A stretch of DNA of 64,000 nt from a bacterium (GCA_029564595.1 JAKQPS010000051.1:1-64000); one strand, 5' to 3'; counted from the first letter of the stretch, positions 25,071-33,426 are shown. Notes: generated by a model from the letters alone, not told the origin. Program-made: numbers and translations.

Positions 25071-25160
25071 AAATACAGTCACCTATTTATGGTGTTGTAT
25101 TTTCGGCGAAAAGCGGGTACAGGCATCGCTGGGATGCGCGCTGCCAGTCCCCGTTTTTCG
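25071..25160. repeat. composite palindromic repeat (degenerate B plus A, copy 2)
   Basis: Bases 25071-25102 contain CAGTCACCTATTTATGGTGTTGTATT, shared with 27577-27602, with a degenerate left arm of the B hairpin. It is followed by a 54-base family A element (25107-25160) with CGAAAAGCGGGTACAGGCA and its imperfect complement around the loop TCGCTGGGATGCGCGC. The A part is identical to 27612-27663. It sits directly upstream of a small membrane-protein gene. Confidence 0.75.
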
Positions 25161-25180
25161 AAGGATAAAGCGCAAAACTT

Positions 25181-25621
25181 ATGCCTGACAAAAAAACAAA
25201 CTCCTTAAAAATATGCATAGCGATGTTCGCTGGTTTTTTCTTTGTTGTCATTCTTGTCGTGGTTTCCGGTTTTATTTGCATGGGAGAAACGCGCAGATTT
25301 ATAAGCGTCTCTGATGATATAGTCCGCTCAAACGAGAATGGTTTCCAGATGCGTGTGCGTTATGTCGCAGAGGATAATATCATGTTTAACGCTTGTTCCT
25401 TTGAAAGACCAGAATCATTTGCTGATGACGCAATAAAGACAGTCAAGGCAAATATCAATAAACAGGTTGACGCGGCAGTCGCAAAGGAGCTAACAGAAGA
25501 TGATGAGGAAAAGCTCAAACATGATATTGTTAATATAGTGGAGGCGGTGGTTTGCCAAAACGGATGCGACAAGGGGCCTCTAGTTGAAATCTATCAACTT
25601 GAAAACAGGCATGAGGAATAA
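25181..25621 (+). CDS. small single-pass membrane protein, unknown
   Basis: This 146-residue protein has one N-terminal membrane segment (about 11-34, ICIAMFAGFFFVVILVVVSG) and a charged extracytoplasmic or cytosolic tail with two later cysteines in VVCQNGCDKG. No family is recognised. It starts 20 bases after the composite repeat at 25071-25160, has AAGGAT about 13 bases before ATG, and is somewhat AT-richer than the chromosome around it. It converges with the zinc-ribbon/NHL gene. Real coding status is likely but not certain. Confidence 0.5.
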   Translation: MPDKKTNSLKICIAMFAGFFFVVILVVVSGFICMGETRRFISVSDDIVRSNENGFQMRVRYVAEDNIMFNACSFERPESFADDAIKTVKANINKQVDAAVAKELTEDDEEKLKHDIVNIVEAVVCQNGCDKGPLVEIYQLENRHEE

Positions 25622-25666
25622 CCCTTATAGCTTTTTGAGTCGGGCCGGCAGGTTGTTTTTTTCGCT

Positions 25667-27358
25667 TTATTTCTCAGCGACGATTATCACGTGGATTATG
25701 CTCACAATATACATGTATGCAATCAGCCATATCAGGACGGTTTTTATCGGAATCCACACGATGGGAAACCATCCGAGTGAATATATGTTCATGTAATCGC
25801 AATAAATGGGAATAAGAAATAGGACTGTGAGCGACGCGAGAATTAAGCCAAATATGAAATGCCGGGTGTAGAATTGTCCGGCGCACGGGAACAATAGTGA
25901 AATCAACAGCGAAGGAACCAGTTTTCGTGGAGCCGGTTGTGTCCGTGAGGAGCGGGTTGCCGCGCTGACAACATAGCCTCGCGTCTTCATATCGTCCCAT
26001 AAAAACACCGAGTACGCCAGAACCGCCAGCAGGGCCATGAGGCATGCCGCGAACAGGCTGCGTCCTATCCCGCCAAGCCTCCTGTTGCTTTTCACTATCC
26101 CTGCCAGACGAGTCATTTCATCATTGATTTCGGTCTCAGGCGCCGCGACGACTTCATCCGTGTCCGGGTTCCATATCCCCGCAAAGCACTCGTCGATGTC
26201 GGTGAAAGAAACCATCCCGTCAGGAGTCATTTTCATTTTGCGAGCGTCGATATGGCTTCCATCGGGCAAACTCAGGAACGCGGGTCTGATGAATTCGCCA
26301 TTGAAATCGAACACACCCACATAGCCGTCCGGGGTTACGAAATCGTCCGCGTACGCCACATACAGCCTTTCGCGAAACGCATCCGCCACCATGCGCGTCG
26401 GCCACGATTTGACTTCCCAGTTTATCGGTCTCAGGGAAGAAGACATTTCACGAGGGGAAGCCGCCCATCCTCTCAGAGAAAAAGCGCGCGATGCCGGATT
26501 GGCGGCCCGTTCGTCGAGAGTCTGCGCGCGCAAATTGTTGGTCTCGGCTATCAGCGCGGAGCCGTCCGGCAACTGTTCCACCCCGTTCGGAAAATCGAAC
26601 TCCCCATCATGCATGCCGCGTTTGCCTATGGTCTTAATCAAATCCCCTTCCGCGCTGAAAAGTTTCAGGTTGTGTTTCCCGGCGTCCGCCACCAGCACGT
26701 CTCCGTTCCTCAACGTCTTCAGAGTGAACGCGCCGCTTAACGAGTCTTCTCCGAAACCTGATATCCAATTGCCGTCTTCGTCGAACACCTCAATGCGGTT
26801 GCGGCCTGTGTTAGCCGCATAGATGTTTCCGTTCGCGCCGAATTCGAAATCCAGCATGCCGTTCAGAGTTCTTTCGCCCGCGCGTTCGGCCTTCCACAGC
26901 AGCGATCCGCTCGCGTCGTAGCGGGACAGCGATTTCATGGTTGACAGGTAAACTCCGTCATGCGTCGGCTGATATTGAATCGGTCGCTCAAGGAATGGCT
27001 TCTTCGAGTCGGCGGTGATGAAACATAATATGGAAACTACCATGACGATAAAAACCGCGACAAGCGGCCCTTTGTGTCTTTCCTGCATTTCTTTGAAGAC
27101 TTCGGAAAAAGGCAACTGCGGGGGGACGATATAAGGAGGTTGGGGAACGGAGGAATCGGCGGTGGGCCTAGCGGCGTTCTGGCGCGCCACGCTTGATGAG
27201 TCCGCGATTTCCCCGCCGGATGATATCTGAGGCGCCGGTTTGCGGGGGGATTCATTTGAGGCTTGATACGTCGCGCGCGAGGCGTTTCTGCTGCCGCATC
27301 TGGGGCAAAACTTAGCGCCCTGCGCCTGTTCAGCGCCGCAATTATGGCAAAAGCTCAT
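25667..27358 (-). CDS. zinc-ribbon / NHL-propeller membrane protein (paralogue 1)
   Basis: The 563-residue protein opens with a double-CxxC zinc ribbon (CHNCG, CPRCG; C4, C7, C18, C21), a Pro/Ser-rich linker, one membrane segment (about 98-116), then NHL-like repeats forming a propeller (phrases such as NGNIYAANTGRNRIEVFD and LPDGSALIAETNNLRAQ). Three more hydrophobic segments follow near the C-terminus, including LLFPCAGQFYTRHFIFGL, which resembles the PGxGQxYxG helix of small TM2-like domains. The same order recurs in the protein at 53839-56385. The propeller probably faces the periplasm. Sensor or scaffold roles are conceivable; nothing specific is known. Confidence 0.7.
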   Translation of the reverse strand: MSFCHNCGAEQAQGAKFCPRCGSRNASRATYQASNESPRKPAPQISSGGEIADSSSVARQNAARPTADSSVPQPPYIVPPQLPFSEVFKEMQERHKGPLVAVFIVMVVSILCFITADSKKPFLERPIQYQPTHDGVYLSTMKSLSRYDASGSLLWKAERAGERTLNGMLDFEFGANGNIYAANTGRNRIEVFDEDGNWISGFGEDSLSGAFTLKTLRNGDVLVADAGKHNLKLFSAEGDLIKTIGKRGMHDGEFDFPNGVEQLPDGSALIAETNNLRAQTLDERAANPASRAFSLRGWAASPREMSSSLRPINWEVKSWPTRMVADAFRERLYVAYADDFVTPDGYVGVFDFNGEFIRPAFLSLPDGSHIDARKMKMTPDGMVSFTDIDECFAGIWNPDTDEVVAAPETEINDEMTRLAGIVKSNRRLGGIGRSLFAACLMALLAVLAYSVFLWDDMKTRGYVVSAATRSSRTQPAPRKLVPSLLISLLFPCAGQFYTRHFIFGLILASLTVLFLIPIYCDYMNIYSLGWFPIVWIPIKTVLIWLIAYMYIVSIIHVIIVAEK

Positions 27359-27542
27359 CTATGCCGCTCCGTTTATGTTTGCTTATAGTCAAGTCAATGT
27401 TGATCGTTTTATTATACGCTATTTTTGCTGCTGAGCCAGAGTTTTTATGATATTTGTCAAAATAGGAAATAAAGAAATAAAACAGGCGCATGATTATTTG
27501 CGTTGAGGGCGAAAAGCGGAAATAAAAATAGAAAAATAGAAA

Positions 27543-27588
27543 AATAGGGACAGTCACCTATTAGAAAAATAGGGACAGTCACCTATTT
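27543..27588. repeat. tandem B hairpins (AATAGGGACAGTCACCTATT)
   Basis: Two copies of a 20-22 base hairpin, AATAGG-GACAGTCA-CCTATT at 27543-27562 and AAATAGG-GACAGTCA-CCTATTT at 27567-27588. Arms are perfect complements around an 8-base loop. They precede family A copy 3 by 23 bases. The 328-base gap 27359-27686 holds these repeats and no gene I can support. Confidence 0.75.
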
Positions 27589-27611
27589 ATGGTGTTGTAT
27601 TCCCGGGGTGG

Positions 27612-27664
27612 CGAAAAGCGGGTACAGGCATCGCTGGGATGCGCGCTGCCAGTCCCCGTTTTTC
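27612..27664. repeat. REP-like palindromic element, family A, copy 3
   Basis: Same 19-base arms and loop as 25107-25160, ending one base earlier and followed by a second CCCGTTTTTCG. It lies just beyond the 3' end of the MFS transporter gene. Confidence 0.75.
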
Positions 27665-27686
27665 CCGTTTTTCGCGGCGAGGGCTG

Positions 27687-29306
27687 CTATGAGCGGCGGA
27701 CGCCTAGCGTTTTTTTGCCGGCTTTGATAAGGTCGGTCACCGTCGGGTCCGTCGCTTTGGGTATGTAAGTGACTTTGCACAGGGCGATTATGGCGAGGAC
27801 GACGAAAACGGCTCCCTGAACGAAAAGCCAACGGTATCCGAAAGCGGGGATGGATGCGGCGAGTGTTCTGTCGATGACGAATCCGGCGAGCACGCCGCTG
27901 ATGAGTTGTCCGATGCCGGTGATGGTGGAGTAAAGGCCCATGTAGAGGCCCATTTTGTCTTCGTTCATGAGTGTGGGCAGGACGGTGGCGGTGATGATGA
28001 AGCAGATGGTGAGGCCGAGGGCGGTGAATCCGATGACGAGGAGCATGATTTTGAGGACTTTGCCTGTCTCGGCGTCGATTTTCGGTCTGATGGCTTTGAC
28101 TGCGGCGGCTGTGGAGGCGAGGGCCGGGTTGTCGTCGCCCATGACTGCTGCGATGGCTGTTTCGCATTTGTCGGGTTCGAGTTCTCCGTTTAGGCACCAG
28201 CGGAGGGCGTCTGATTTTTTGTCGTCGAGCATCTTGTCTTCATTGATGTCGCGCGGAGGGCTGAGCAGTTCGGGCAGGAACAAAGAGAAGTCGGCTTGGG
28301 ATACGTCGATGCCGTAGTTGTCTGCGGCGGCGCGGACGTCTTTTTCCGTTCCGAGGTTCAGCCCGGAGACTGAGGAGGTGGGGCCGACGACGAAGTATCC
28401 GGTGGTGAGGCCGACAGCGATAAGGATTAGGCCGGCCATGAGGATGGCTTTGCGGCTGACCTTGTCTCCGAGCATGCCGACCGGCACGGCGAGGATGACT
28501 GAAATGACGACTACGATGCCGAGCACGAGGCCGCCCTGAGTTCCGGGGATGTTGATGTAGTATTCGGTAAGTTTGGTGAAGAAGGAGATGAAAGCGCCGA
28601 GGGCCAGCCAGAAGAAGAAGTCCATGACGAGGAACCAAGTAAGTTCTTTAAGGGAAGGCATTTCGGCGATGATGTCTTTAGTGAAGTTCCAGCCGAGGCG
28701 CAGCTTGTTGCCCTTTTCGGGCGGAGGGGCGGGAAGCTCTTTTATCGACACGACGGTGACTATCGTTCCGGCGAGGTGGACGACGGCCAGAATATAGAAA
28801 GAGAGAGGTTTGTTGACGGAGTAGACGACCATGAGAAGGACGGCGTAGGCGACCATAGTGCCGATGCCGCCGAACGCGCTGAAGAACGCATTGACAGTGC
28901 CGAGTTTCTCGTTGGGCGTGACTTCCGGCACGAGCGCGAAGTAGGGGACGGCGGCGAACTGGATGAAGAAATAGATGAAGGTCATCAGTATGATGAGGAC
29001 CCACACGGAGGGCATGTGGGGGATGAGCGCGATAAGGGGGGCGGAGACGATGCCGCCGATGAGCATGAGGGGCCTGCGCTTGCCCCATTTGGCTTGAGTC
29101 AGATCGGAGTAGATACCGAAGAACAGAGACAGGCCGATCATGAGTTTGCCGATGCCGATGATGGCGCCTATCTGGGTGTTGGTCAGCCCGAATTTGGAGG
29201 TGAGCAGCAGTGGCATGGCCGCGCCGTCGAAACTCCAGAAGCAGACAAGTCCGAAGTTGATGACGTTGAGAAGAATCATCTGGGGGAGCGTGATTTGTTT
29301 CTTCAT
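27687..29306 (-). CDS. MFS transporter, SLC45/sugar-cation symporter-like
   Basis: The 539-residue inner-membrane protein has about twelve hydrophobic segments. The signature GIYSDLTQAKWGKRRPLMLIGG between helices 2 and 3 is the D-x-x-x-x-x-x-G-(K/R)-R-(K/R)-P loop seen in the MFS_2/SLC45 sugar transporters, and GMLGDKVSRKAILMAG repeats it in the second half. A roughly 90-residue insertion (about 320-410, charged, with KSDALRWCLNGELEPDKCETA) interrupts the second half and is unusual. GGAG lies about 14 bases before the start. No catabolic genes adjoin; the substrate is unknown. Confidence 0.8.
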   Translation of the reverse strand: MKKQITLPQMILLNVINFGLVCFWSFDGAAMPLLLTSKFGLTNTQIGAIIGIGKLMIGLSLFFGIYSDLTQAKWGKRRPLMLIGGIVSAPLIALIPHMPSVWVLIILMTFIYFFIQFAAVPYFALVPEVTPNEKLGTVNAFFSAFGGIGTMVAYAVLLMVVYSVNKPLSFYILAVVHLAGTIVTVVSIKELPAPPPEKGNKLRLGWNFTKDIIAEMPSLKELTWFLVMDFFFWLALGAFISFFTKLTEYYINIPGTQGGLVLGIVVVISVILAVPVGMLGDKVSRKAILMAGLILIAVGLTTGYFVVGPTSSVSGLNLGTEKDVRAAADNYGIDVSQADFSLFLPELLSPPRDINEDKMLDDKKSDALRWCLNGELEPDKCETAIAAVMGDDNPALASTAAAVKAIRPKIDAETGKVLKIMLLVIGFTALGLTICFIITATVLPTLMNEDKMGLYMGLYSTITGIGQLISGVLAGFVIDRTLAASIPAFGYRWLFVQGAVFVVLAIIALCKVTYIPKATDPTVTDLIKAGKKTLGVRRS

Positions 29307-29515
29307 AATAGTGAGCCGTCTCCGTTGATTTTAGAAGTTCCGATTCTGGCGGAACTGTCATTATTGAAAAACCGCGCCTTCTGTGCCGGATTGGCCGTTC
29401 GGGGCGCGATACGTAACAATAGCATACACGCGGAGTTTCGCACAAGAAAATAATAAGGTCGCGTGTGCTGATTACTGATTAAGGGTTAAACAGCCGCTTA
29501 AAAGATTTGTCCGGA

Positions 29516-29559
29516 ATTTGCGGGGAAACCATTTTTTTGCAAAAAACAGGTTTCCCCGC
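29516..29559. repeat. family C palindrome, full copy
   Basis: GCGGGGAAACC (29520-29530) and GGTTTCCCCGC (29549-29559) are perfect 11-base complements. The loop itself contains the palindrome TTTTTTGCAAAAAA, so nearly the whole unit can fold. Bases 29516-29550 recur at 23774-23808. Confidence 0.75.
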
Positions 29560-29585
29560 GCCCCTTCCGAAAAAAACTCCCGGCG

Positions 29586-29624
29586 CGCCGGTTTTGCTGA
29601 ACTGCGTTCAACGCAAAACCGGCG
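29586..29624. repeat. 17-bp hairpin D
   Basis: CGCCGGTTTTGC (29586-29597) pairs perfectly with GCAAAACCGGCG (29613-29624). Inside, TGAAC and GTTCA extend the stem past a two-base bulge to a three-base loop. Confidence 0.75.
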
Positions 29625-29715
29625 GTTTTTGCAAAACAGCGAAATGCGGGCAAAGGCAACAGCGAAAGAGGATAAAAGCGAAAAACGGCTTAAAAAGGTT
29701 TTCGCCTTCGGCGAT

Positions 29716-29751
29716 TGGGAAAAAACCCTTTGAAAAGGGTTGTTTCCCCAA
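29716..29751. repeat. long hairpin E
   Basis: The left arm TTGGGAAAAAACCCTTT pairs with the right arm AAAGGGTTGTTTCCCCAA with one mismatch and one extra base, around a very short loop. Confidence 0.65.
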
Positions 29752-29838
29752 ACCCCTTTTCCAAAACTTTTCGGGTTTGTTCCGAACATTTCACAGGATA
29801 CGGGCTGCGGATTTCTATCAAGCATCACAACAAACGGT

Positions 29839-29844
29839 TATAAT
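29839..29844 (+). promoter_or_regulatory. -10 box placing the archease transcript start at its ATG
   Basis: A perfect TATAAT ends seven bases before the archease ATG at 29851, and no ribosome-binding site is present between them. No good -35 match was found. The spacing suggests a leaderless transcript. Confidence 0.45.
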
Positions 29845-29850
29845 AAAAAA

Positions 29851-30261
29851 ATGGCGCCATACAGGATTGTGGAACATACGGCGGATGCCGGGATACATGT
29901 GACGGGCGGGACGCTGGAGGAGTTGTTTGCGGACGCCGCGCGGGGGATGATGAGCGTGATATGCGAGGTCCCGCCGGAAGGATGGCCGGAAACGCATGTT
30001 GTGGAGTTGTCCGCGCCGGATGCGGAATCGCTGATAGTGGACTGGCTGGCGGAGCTGCTGTATCTGCTTGAGGTGAAGAATTTTTTCACGACCGACCCGC
30101 GAGTGGAGAAAGTGGAGGGGGGAGCGATGAGGTCGGTGGTCGGCGGGGCGAGGCTGCGCGGCGTGGTTCACGCCACCGAAATCAAGGCTGTCACCCACCA
30201 CATGATAAGCGTTGACCGCACGTTGAACGGTTTCGAGACCACGATATATTTCGATCTTTGA
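29851..30261 (+). CDS. archease, RtcB-activating chaperone
   Basis: The 136-residue protein begins YRIVEHTADAGIHVTG, has DWLAELLYLLEVKNF, and ends HMISVDRTLNGFETTIYFDL; these match archease, including the acidic metal-site residues and the conserved C-terminal Asp. Archease speeds guanylation and turnover of the RNA ligase RtcB, whose gene follows 20 bases downstream, so this is a functional pair for RNA repair or tRNA ligation. The ATG at 29851 fits the family N-terminus. There is no ribosome site, but a TATAAT box ends seven bases upstream. Confidence 0.92.
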   Translation: MAPYRIVEHTADAGIHVTGGTLEELFADAARGMMSVICEVPPEGWPETHVVELSAPDAESLIVDWLAELLYLLEVKNFFTTDPRVEKVEGGAMRSVVGGARLRGVVHATEIKAVTHHMISVDRTLNGFETTIYFDL

Positions 30262-30281
30262 AGCGAGCCGAGGAGGCGGGC

Positions 30282-31736
30282 ATGCCGGACTGGACGAAAT
30301 GCTTCGACAGCGTTTCCGACTACAAGATAAAGATACCAAGAACCTGTTTTGAAGGGATGAGGGTTCCGGGGATAATTTACGCCGGGCCGGAACTGCTGGA
30401 CGACCTGAAGAGCGACGACGCGCCGCAACAGGTGGCGAATGTGGCGACGCTGCCGGGGATTGTGGAGTATTCGCTCGCCATGCCCGACATCCATTACGGG
30501 TACGGGTTTCCCATTGGCGGGGTAGCGGCGATGTCAGTGGAGGAAGGCGTGATATCGCCGGGCGGGGTGGGGTTCGACATCAATTGCGGGGTGAGGCTGC
30601 TGGCGTCCGCGATAGAAGCGGGCGACGCGAGGGCAAAGGCGGACGAACTGGCGACCAAACTGTTCCGGGACGTGCCGACAGGGGTAGGCTCGACGAGCGA
30701 CATACGTCTGCGCGGCGGGGACATGGATAAGGTTCTGCAAAGGGGAGCGGCGTGGGCGGCGCGCAACGGTATGGGATGGGATGAGGACTTGGAATACTGC
30801 GAGTCCGGCGGGGCGTTGGAAGACGCCGATCCGGGGGAGGTCGGCCGCAGGGCGAGGGAGCGCGGCGCGAACCAGTTGGGCACGCTCGGCGCGGGCAACC
30901 ACTTCATCGAAGTTCAGGAAGTGGAGGAAATATTCGACGACAGGGCGGCGCGGGCGTTCGGGCTTGAAAAGGGCATGGCGGCGGTGATGATACATTCGGG
31001 GTCGCGCGGGCTGGGGCATCAGGTGTGCGACGACGCCATCCGAACGATGCGGGAGGCTGTTGTCAGATATGGATACGAGCTGCCCGACAGGCAACTGGCC
31101 TGCGCGCCGGTGGAGTCTCCGGAGGGGCGGGCTTACTATGCGGGGATGTGCGCGGCGGCCAACTTCGCGTGGGCCAACCGGCAGTGTCTGGCGCACACCG
31201 TGAGGGGGACGATGGAGCGAGTGTTCGGGGCGTCGGCGGAGCGGCTGGGGCTTAGGCTGGTGTATGACGTGGCGCATAACATCGCCAAATTCGAGGAGCA
31301 TGAGGTCGGCGGGAAGAAGCGGCGGCTGTGCGTGCATAGGAAAGGGGCGACGCGGGCGTTTGCGGCGGGACATCCCGAACTGGCTCGAAGGCATGCCGGG
31401 GTGGGCCAGCCGGTAATTGTGCCGGGAGACATGGGCAGCGCGTCTTATGTTATGGCGGGAACGCCACAGGCGATGGCCGAAACTTGGGGGTCGGTGTGCC
31501 ACGGGGCGGGCCGGGTGAAAAGCAGGACTTCCGCGAAAAAGGAGTTCAATGCGGCCACCGTGCTCGAAGAGCTGGCGGCGCACGGCGTGACCGTGCGGGC
31601 GGGGTCGAAGAAGTCGCTGTTGGAGGAAGCGCCCGGAGCGTACAAAAATGTGGACCATGTGGTCAACACATGCGTGAACGCGGGGCTGGCGACGATTGTC
31701 GCGAGGCTGCGCCCGATTGTGGTGATAAAAGGATAA
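30282..31736 (+). CDS. rtcB: RNA-splicing/repair ligase RtcB
   Basis: The 484-residue ligase joins 2',3'-cyclic phosphate or 3'-phosphate RNA ends to 5'-OH ends using GTP and Mn2+. Family blocks are intact: MPDIHYGYGFPIGGVA, GGVGFDINCGVRLL with the metal-bridging Cys, LGAGNHFIE, MIHSGSRGLGH, and the guanylated His in SVCHGAGR. AGGAGG lies five bases before the ATG at 30282, which was preferred to an upstream in-frame start. It pairs with archease. No Rtc regulator (RtcR) or cyclase (RtcA) is nearby. Confidence 0.95.
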   Translation: MPDWTKCFDSVSDYKIKIPRTCFEGMRVPGIIYAGPELLDDLKSDDAPQQVANVATLPGIVEYSLAMPDIHYGYGFPIGGVAAMSVEEGVISPGGVGFDINCGVRLLASAIEAGDARAKADELATKLFRDVPTGVGSTSDIRLRGGDMDKVLQRGAAWAARNGMGWDEDLEYCESGGALEDADPGEVGRRARERGANQLGTLGAGNHFIEVQEVEEIFDDRAARAFGLEKGMAAVMIHSGSRGLGHQVCDDAIRTMREAVVRYGYELPDRQLACAPVESPEGRAYYAGMCAAANFAWANRQCLAHTVRGTMERVFGASAERLGLRLVYDVAHNIAKFEEHEVGGKKRRLCVHRKGATRAFAAGHPELARRHAGVGQPVIVPGDMGSASYVMAGTPQAMAETWGSVCHGAGRVKSRTSAKKEFNAATVLEELAAHGVTVRAGSKKSLLEEAPGAYKNVDHVVNTCVNAGLATIVARLRPIVVIKG

Positions 31737-31857
31737 TCCGGACAAAATTCGGATATGCGCGAAAACAACGTATCGCGCGCGCGATTTAACCGCGACATAG
31801 ATGAATGCCATTGATTTTATAGCGTTAAAAGAATATGAAAATGAATATATTATGACT

Positions 31858-31885
31858 TTGACAAAAAGAACGCATAGCATATAAT
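31858..31885 (+). promoter_or_regulatory. consensus sigma70 promoter for the outer-membrane-type protein
   Basis: Perfect TTGACA at 31858-31863 and perfect TATAAT at 31880-31885 with a 16-base spacer, 33 bases before the start codon at 31918. The best promoter in the window, suggesting an abundant product. Confidence 0.8.
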
Positions 31886-31917
31886 ACATTCGAATTTTTA
31901 AGAATGGGGAGAGCAAG

Positions 31918-33408
31918 ATGCAAAGCAAACACATCGGCGGGGGCGTCATCTTCGCGGCGGCGCTTGCGTTTATAGTGGTAATATTCGCCGGGCATGCGGC
32001 GCGCGCGCAGGAGGCAAAGAGCCTAAAAATCAACCTTGCCGTGAGCGATGAAAGGCTCCTCATTTACGCCGGAAGCTCGGCGGGGGTGAAAATCGGACAG
32101 AAATTCACTGTGGTCCGCGACGGCAAGAGCATCGGTTCCATAGTTGTCGCGGAAGTAAAACCGACATATTCAATCGCGAAAGTAGTGGAAAAGACAGTTG
32201 AAATGCGGGATATGGATGAACTGGTCGAGTTTGGAAAGGAACCATCGGCGGCGGCGATTTCCGCAGTTGAGCAACCGACAAAGAGGGGAATGAAGGAAGT
32301 TGCCCCGGCGGCGACAGCGACTGCTCCGGCGGCTGAAGAGAAGAAAGAAGAATCGGCGCCTGCGGCTTCATCAAGGGGCCGAAGAGGAAGCGCCGAACCT
32401 GCGGCGGAGGCAGCTCCTGCGGCTGCGGCGGAACAGCCTGCGGCAGCAGCGGAAGGGACTTCATCAAGAAGACGCGGAAGGGCTTCTGCCTCGGAAAGTC
32501 CGGCGGCGGCGGAATCCGCGCCGGCAGCCGAATCCGCTCCTGCAGCGGCGGAATCCACTTCGGGCAGAAAAAGAGGCCGCGCTTCCGGCGGCTCCGCTGA
32601 ACCTCTGGGAGATGAACCTGCGGCGGCTGAAGAAAAGAAATCAGCTCCTGAAAAAAAGAAAATCAACTCGCCAATGGATCTGTCGTTCGCCACAACCGGC
32701 GGAATGTCCGGTCTTTGGATGGTTCCCACTACGGATGTGCTCGAAAACCGAAAATTTGCTATTGGCTTGTACGCCTCAAGCTATTCGGAATCCATGACAG
32801 TAAAAGTCTTGAGTCCCATGTCGAATGTCGACACATCATATTATGGTTATTGGATGGATCTGAAAGATGAAACCATCGGCCTTTCGTACGGGCTGGGAAA
32901 AGGATTGGAAGTCGCTTTTAGTCAAACCAGATATCATGGCTCGGCAATGGTGTATTTCGAAGGCGATTCGGAAAGCGTTAACTACGATGAAAACAACACG
33001 TCCATAGCGTTGAAGTACAATCCGCAAAAGCATTTTCTTCTATCTGAATCGACGAATAAAAAATGGGACACGGCGTTTGCAGTCGAGAGATATGAAATGG
33101 GAAGCGATGATGGCACGACGATCTACGGGCTGGTTAATTTTCCATACGACAAGTTTGACCTTCACGGCGGAATATTCCACATGAGCCAGCAGGGACGGAC
33201 CGGAAAAAAATTCGGAACCCTCGCCGGAGTAGGCATGGACATATCCCCTGAATTGCTTTTCATCGGAGAAGTCATGTTGTATCAGGCGCAATACACGTGG
33301 AACTATGCTGTCAGATACATATACGAGAATAAAGGTTCCGTGATGCTCGGCATAGCCGACGCGGACGATGTTAGACGCCTGACGCTGGGGGCGGCGTATC
33401 AATTCTGA
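31918..33408 (+). CDS. exported beta-barrel-like protein with Ala/Pro/Arg low-complexity linker
   Basis: The 496-residue protein has a signal peptide (about 1-31, ending ARAQ), a small N-terminal beta domain with VGVKIGQKFTVVRDGKSIGSIVV-like strands, a linker of about 150 residues made of Ala/Pro/Glu with three SRGRRGSAEP-like basic units (for example SSRRRGRAS and SGRKRGRAS), and a C-terminal region of alternating strands ending in GAAYQF, an aromatic C-terminus as in outer-membrane barrels. The linker could cross or bind peptidoglycan. GGGGAGAG precedes ATG and the promoter is consensus. No family name is recognised. Confidence 0.65.
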   Translation: MQSKHIGGGVIFAAALAFIVVIFAGHAARAQEAKSLKINLAVSDERLLIYAGSSAGVKIGQKFTVVRDGKSIGSIVVAEVKPTYSIAKVVEKTVEMRDMDELVEFGKEPSAAAISAVEQPTKRGMKEVAPAATATAPAAEEKKEESAPAASSRGRRGSAEPAAEAAPAAAAEQPAAAAEGTSSRRRGRASASESPAAAESAPAAESAPAAAESTSGRKRGRASGGSAEPLGDEPAAAEEKKSAPEKKKINSPMDLSFATTGGMSGLWMVPTTDVLENRKFAIGLYASSYSESMTVKVLSPMSNVDTSYYGYWMDLKDETIGLSYGLGKGLEVAFSQTRYHGSAMVYFEGDSESVNYDENNTSIALKYNPQKHFLLSESTNKKWDTAFAVERYEMGSDDGTTIYGLVNFPYDKFDLHGGIFHMSQQGRTGKKFGTLAGVGMDISPELLFIGEVMLYQAQYTWNYAVRYIYENKGSVMLGIADADDVRRLTLGAAYQF

Positions 33409-33426
33409 TCGGCGGGGTGAAAGCGG

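Larger units (their letters stand above)
29307..29850. other. 544-base intergenic region rich in hairpins
   Basis: No convincing gene was seen between the divergent MFS transporter and archease genes. From 29516 to 29751 the DNA contains three strong palindromes, annotated separately. Open frames here translate into low-complexity Phe/Lys/Pro sequence that mirrors itself on the two strands, as expected from palindromes and not from proteins. The archease -10 box is at the right end. Confidence 0.6.

Noticed and set aside
25071-27664. Possible CRISPR array from repeated units at 25.1 and 27.5-27.7 kb
   Set aside because: Only two or three dispersed units, palindromic, with no regular spacers and no cas genes.
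29472-29902. Open frames of about 118-131 codons on both strands in the hairpin cluster
   Set aside because: The two translations mirror each other because of the palindromes, are low complexity, and overlap the archease start.
30534-32063. A 509-codon minus-strand frame opposite RtcB
   Set aside because: RtcB motifs are unambiguous on the plus strand; the antisense product is His/Arg/Pro-rich and also crosses the consensus promoter at 31858-31885.
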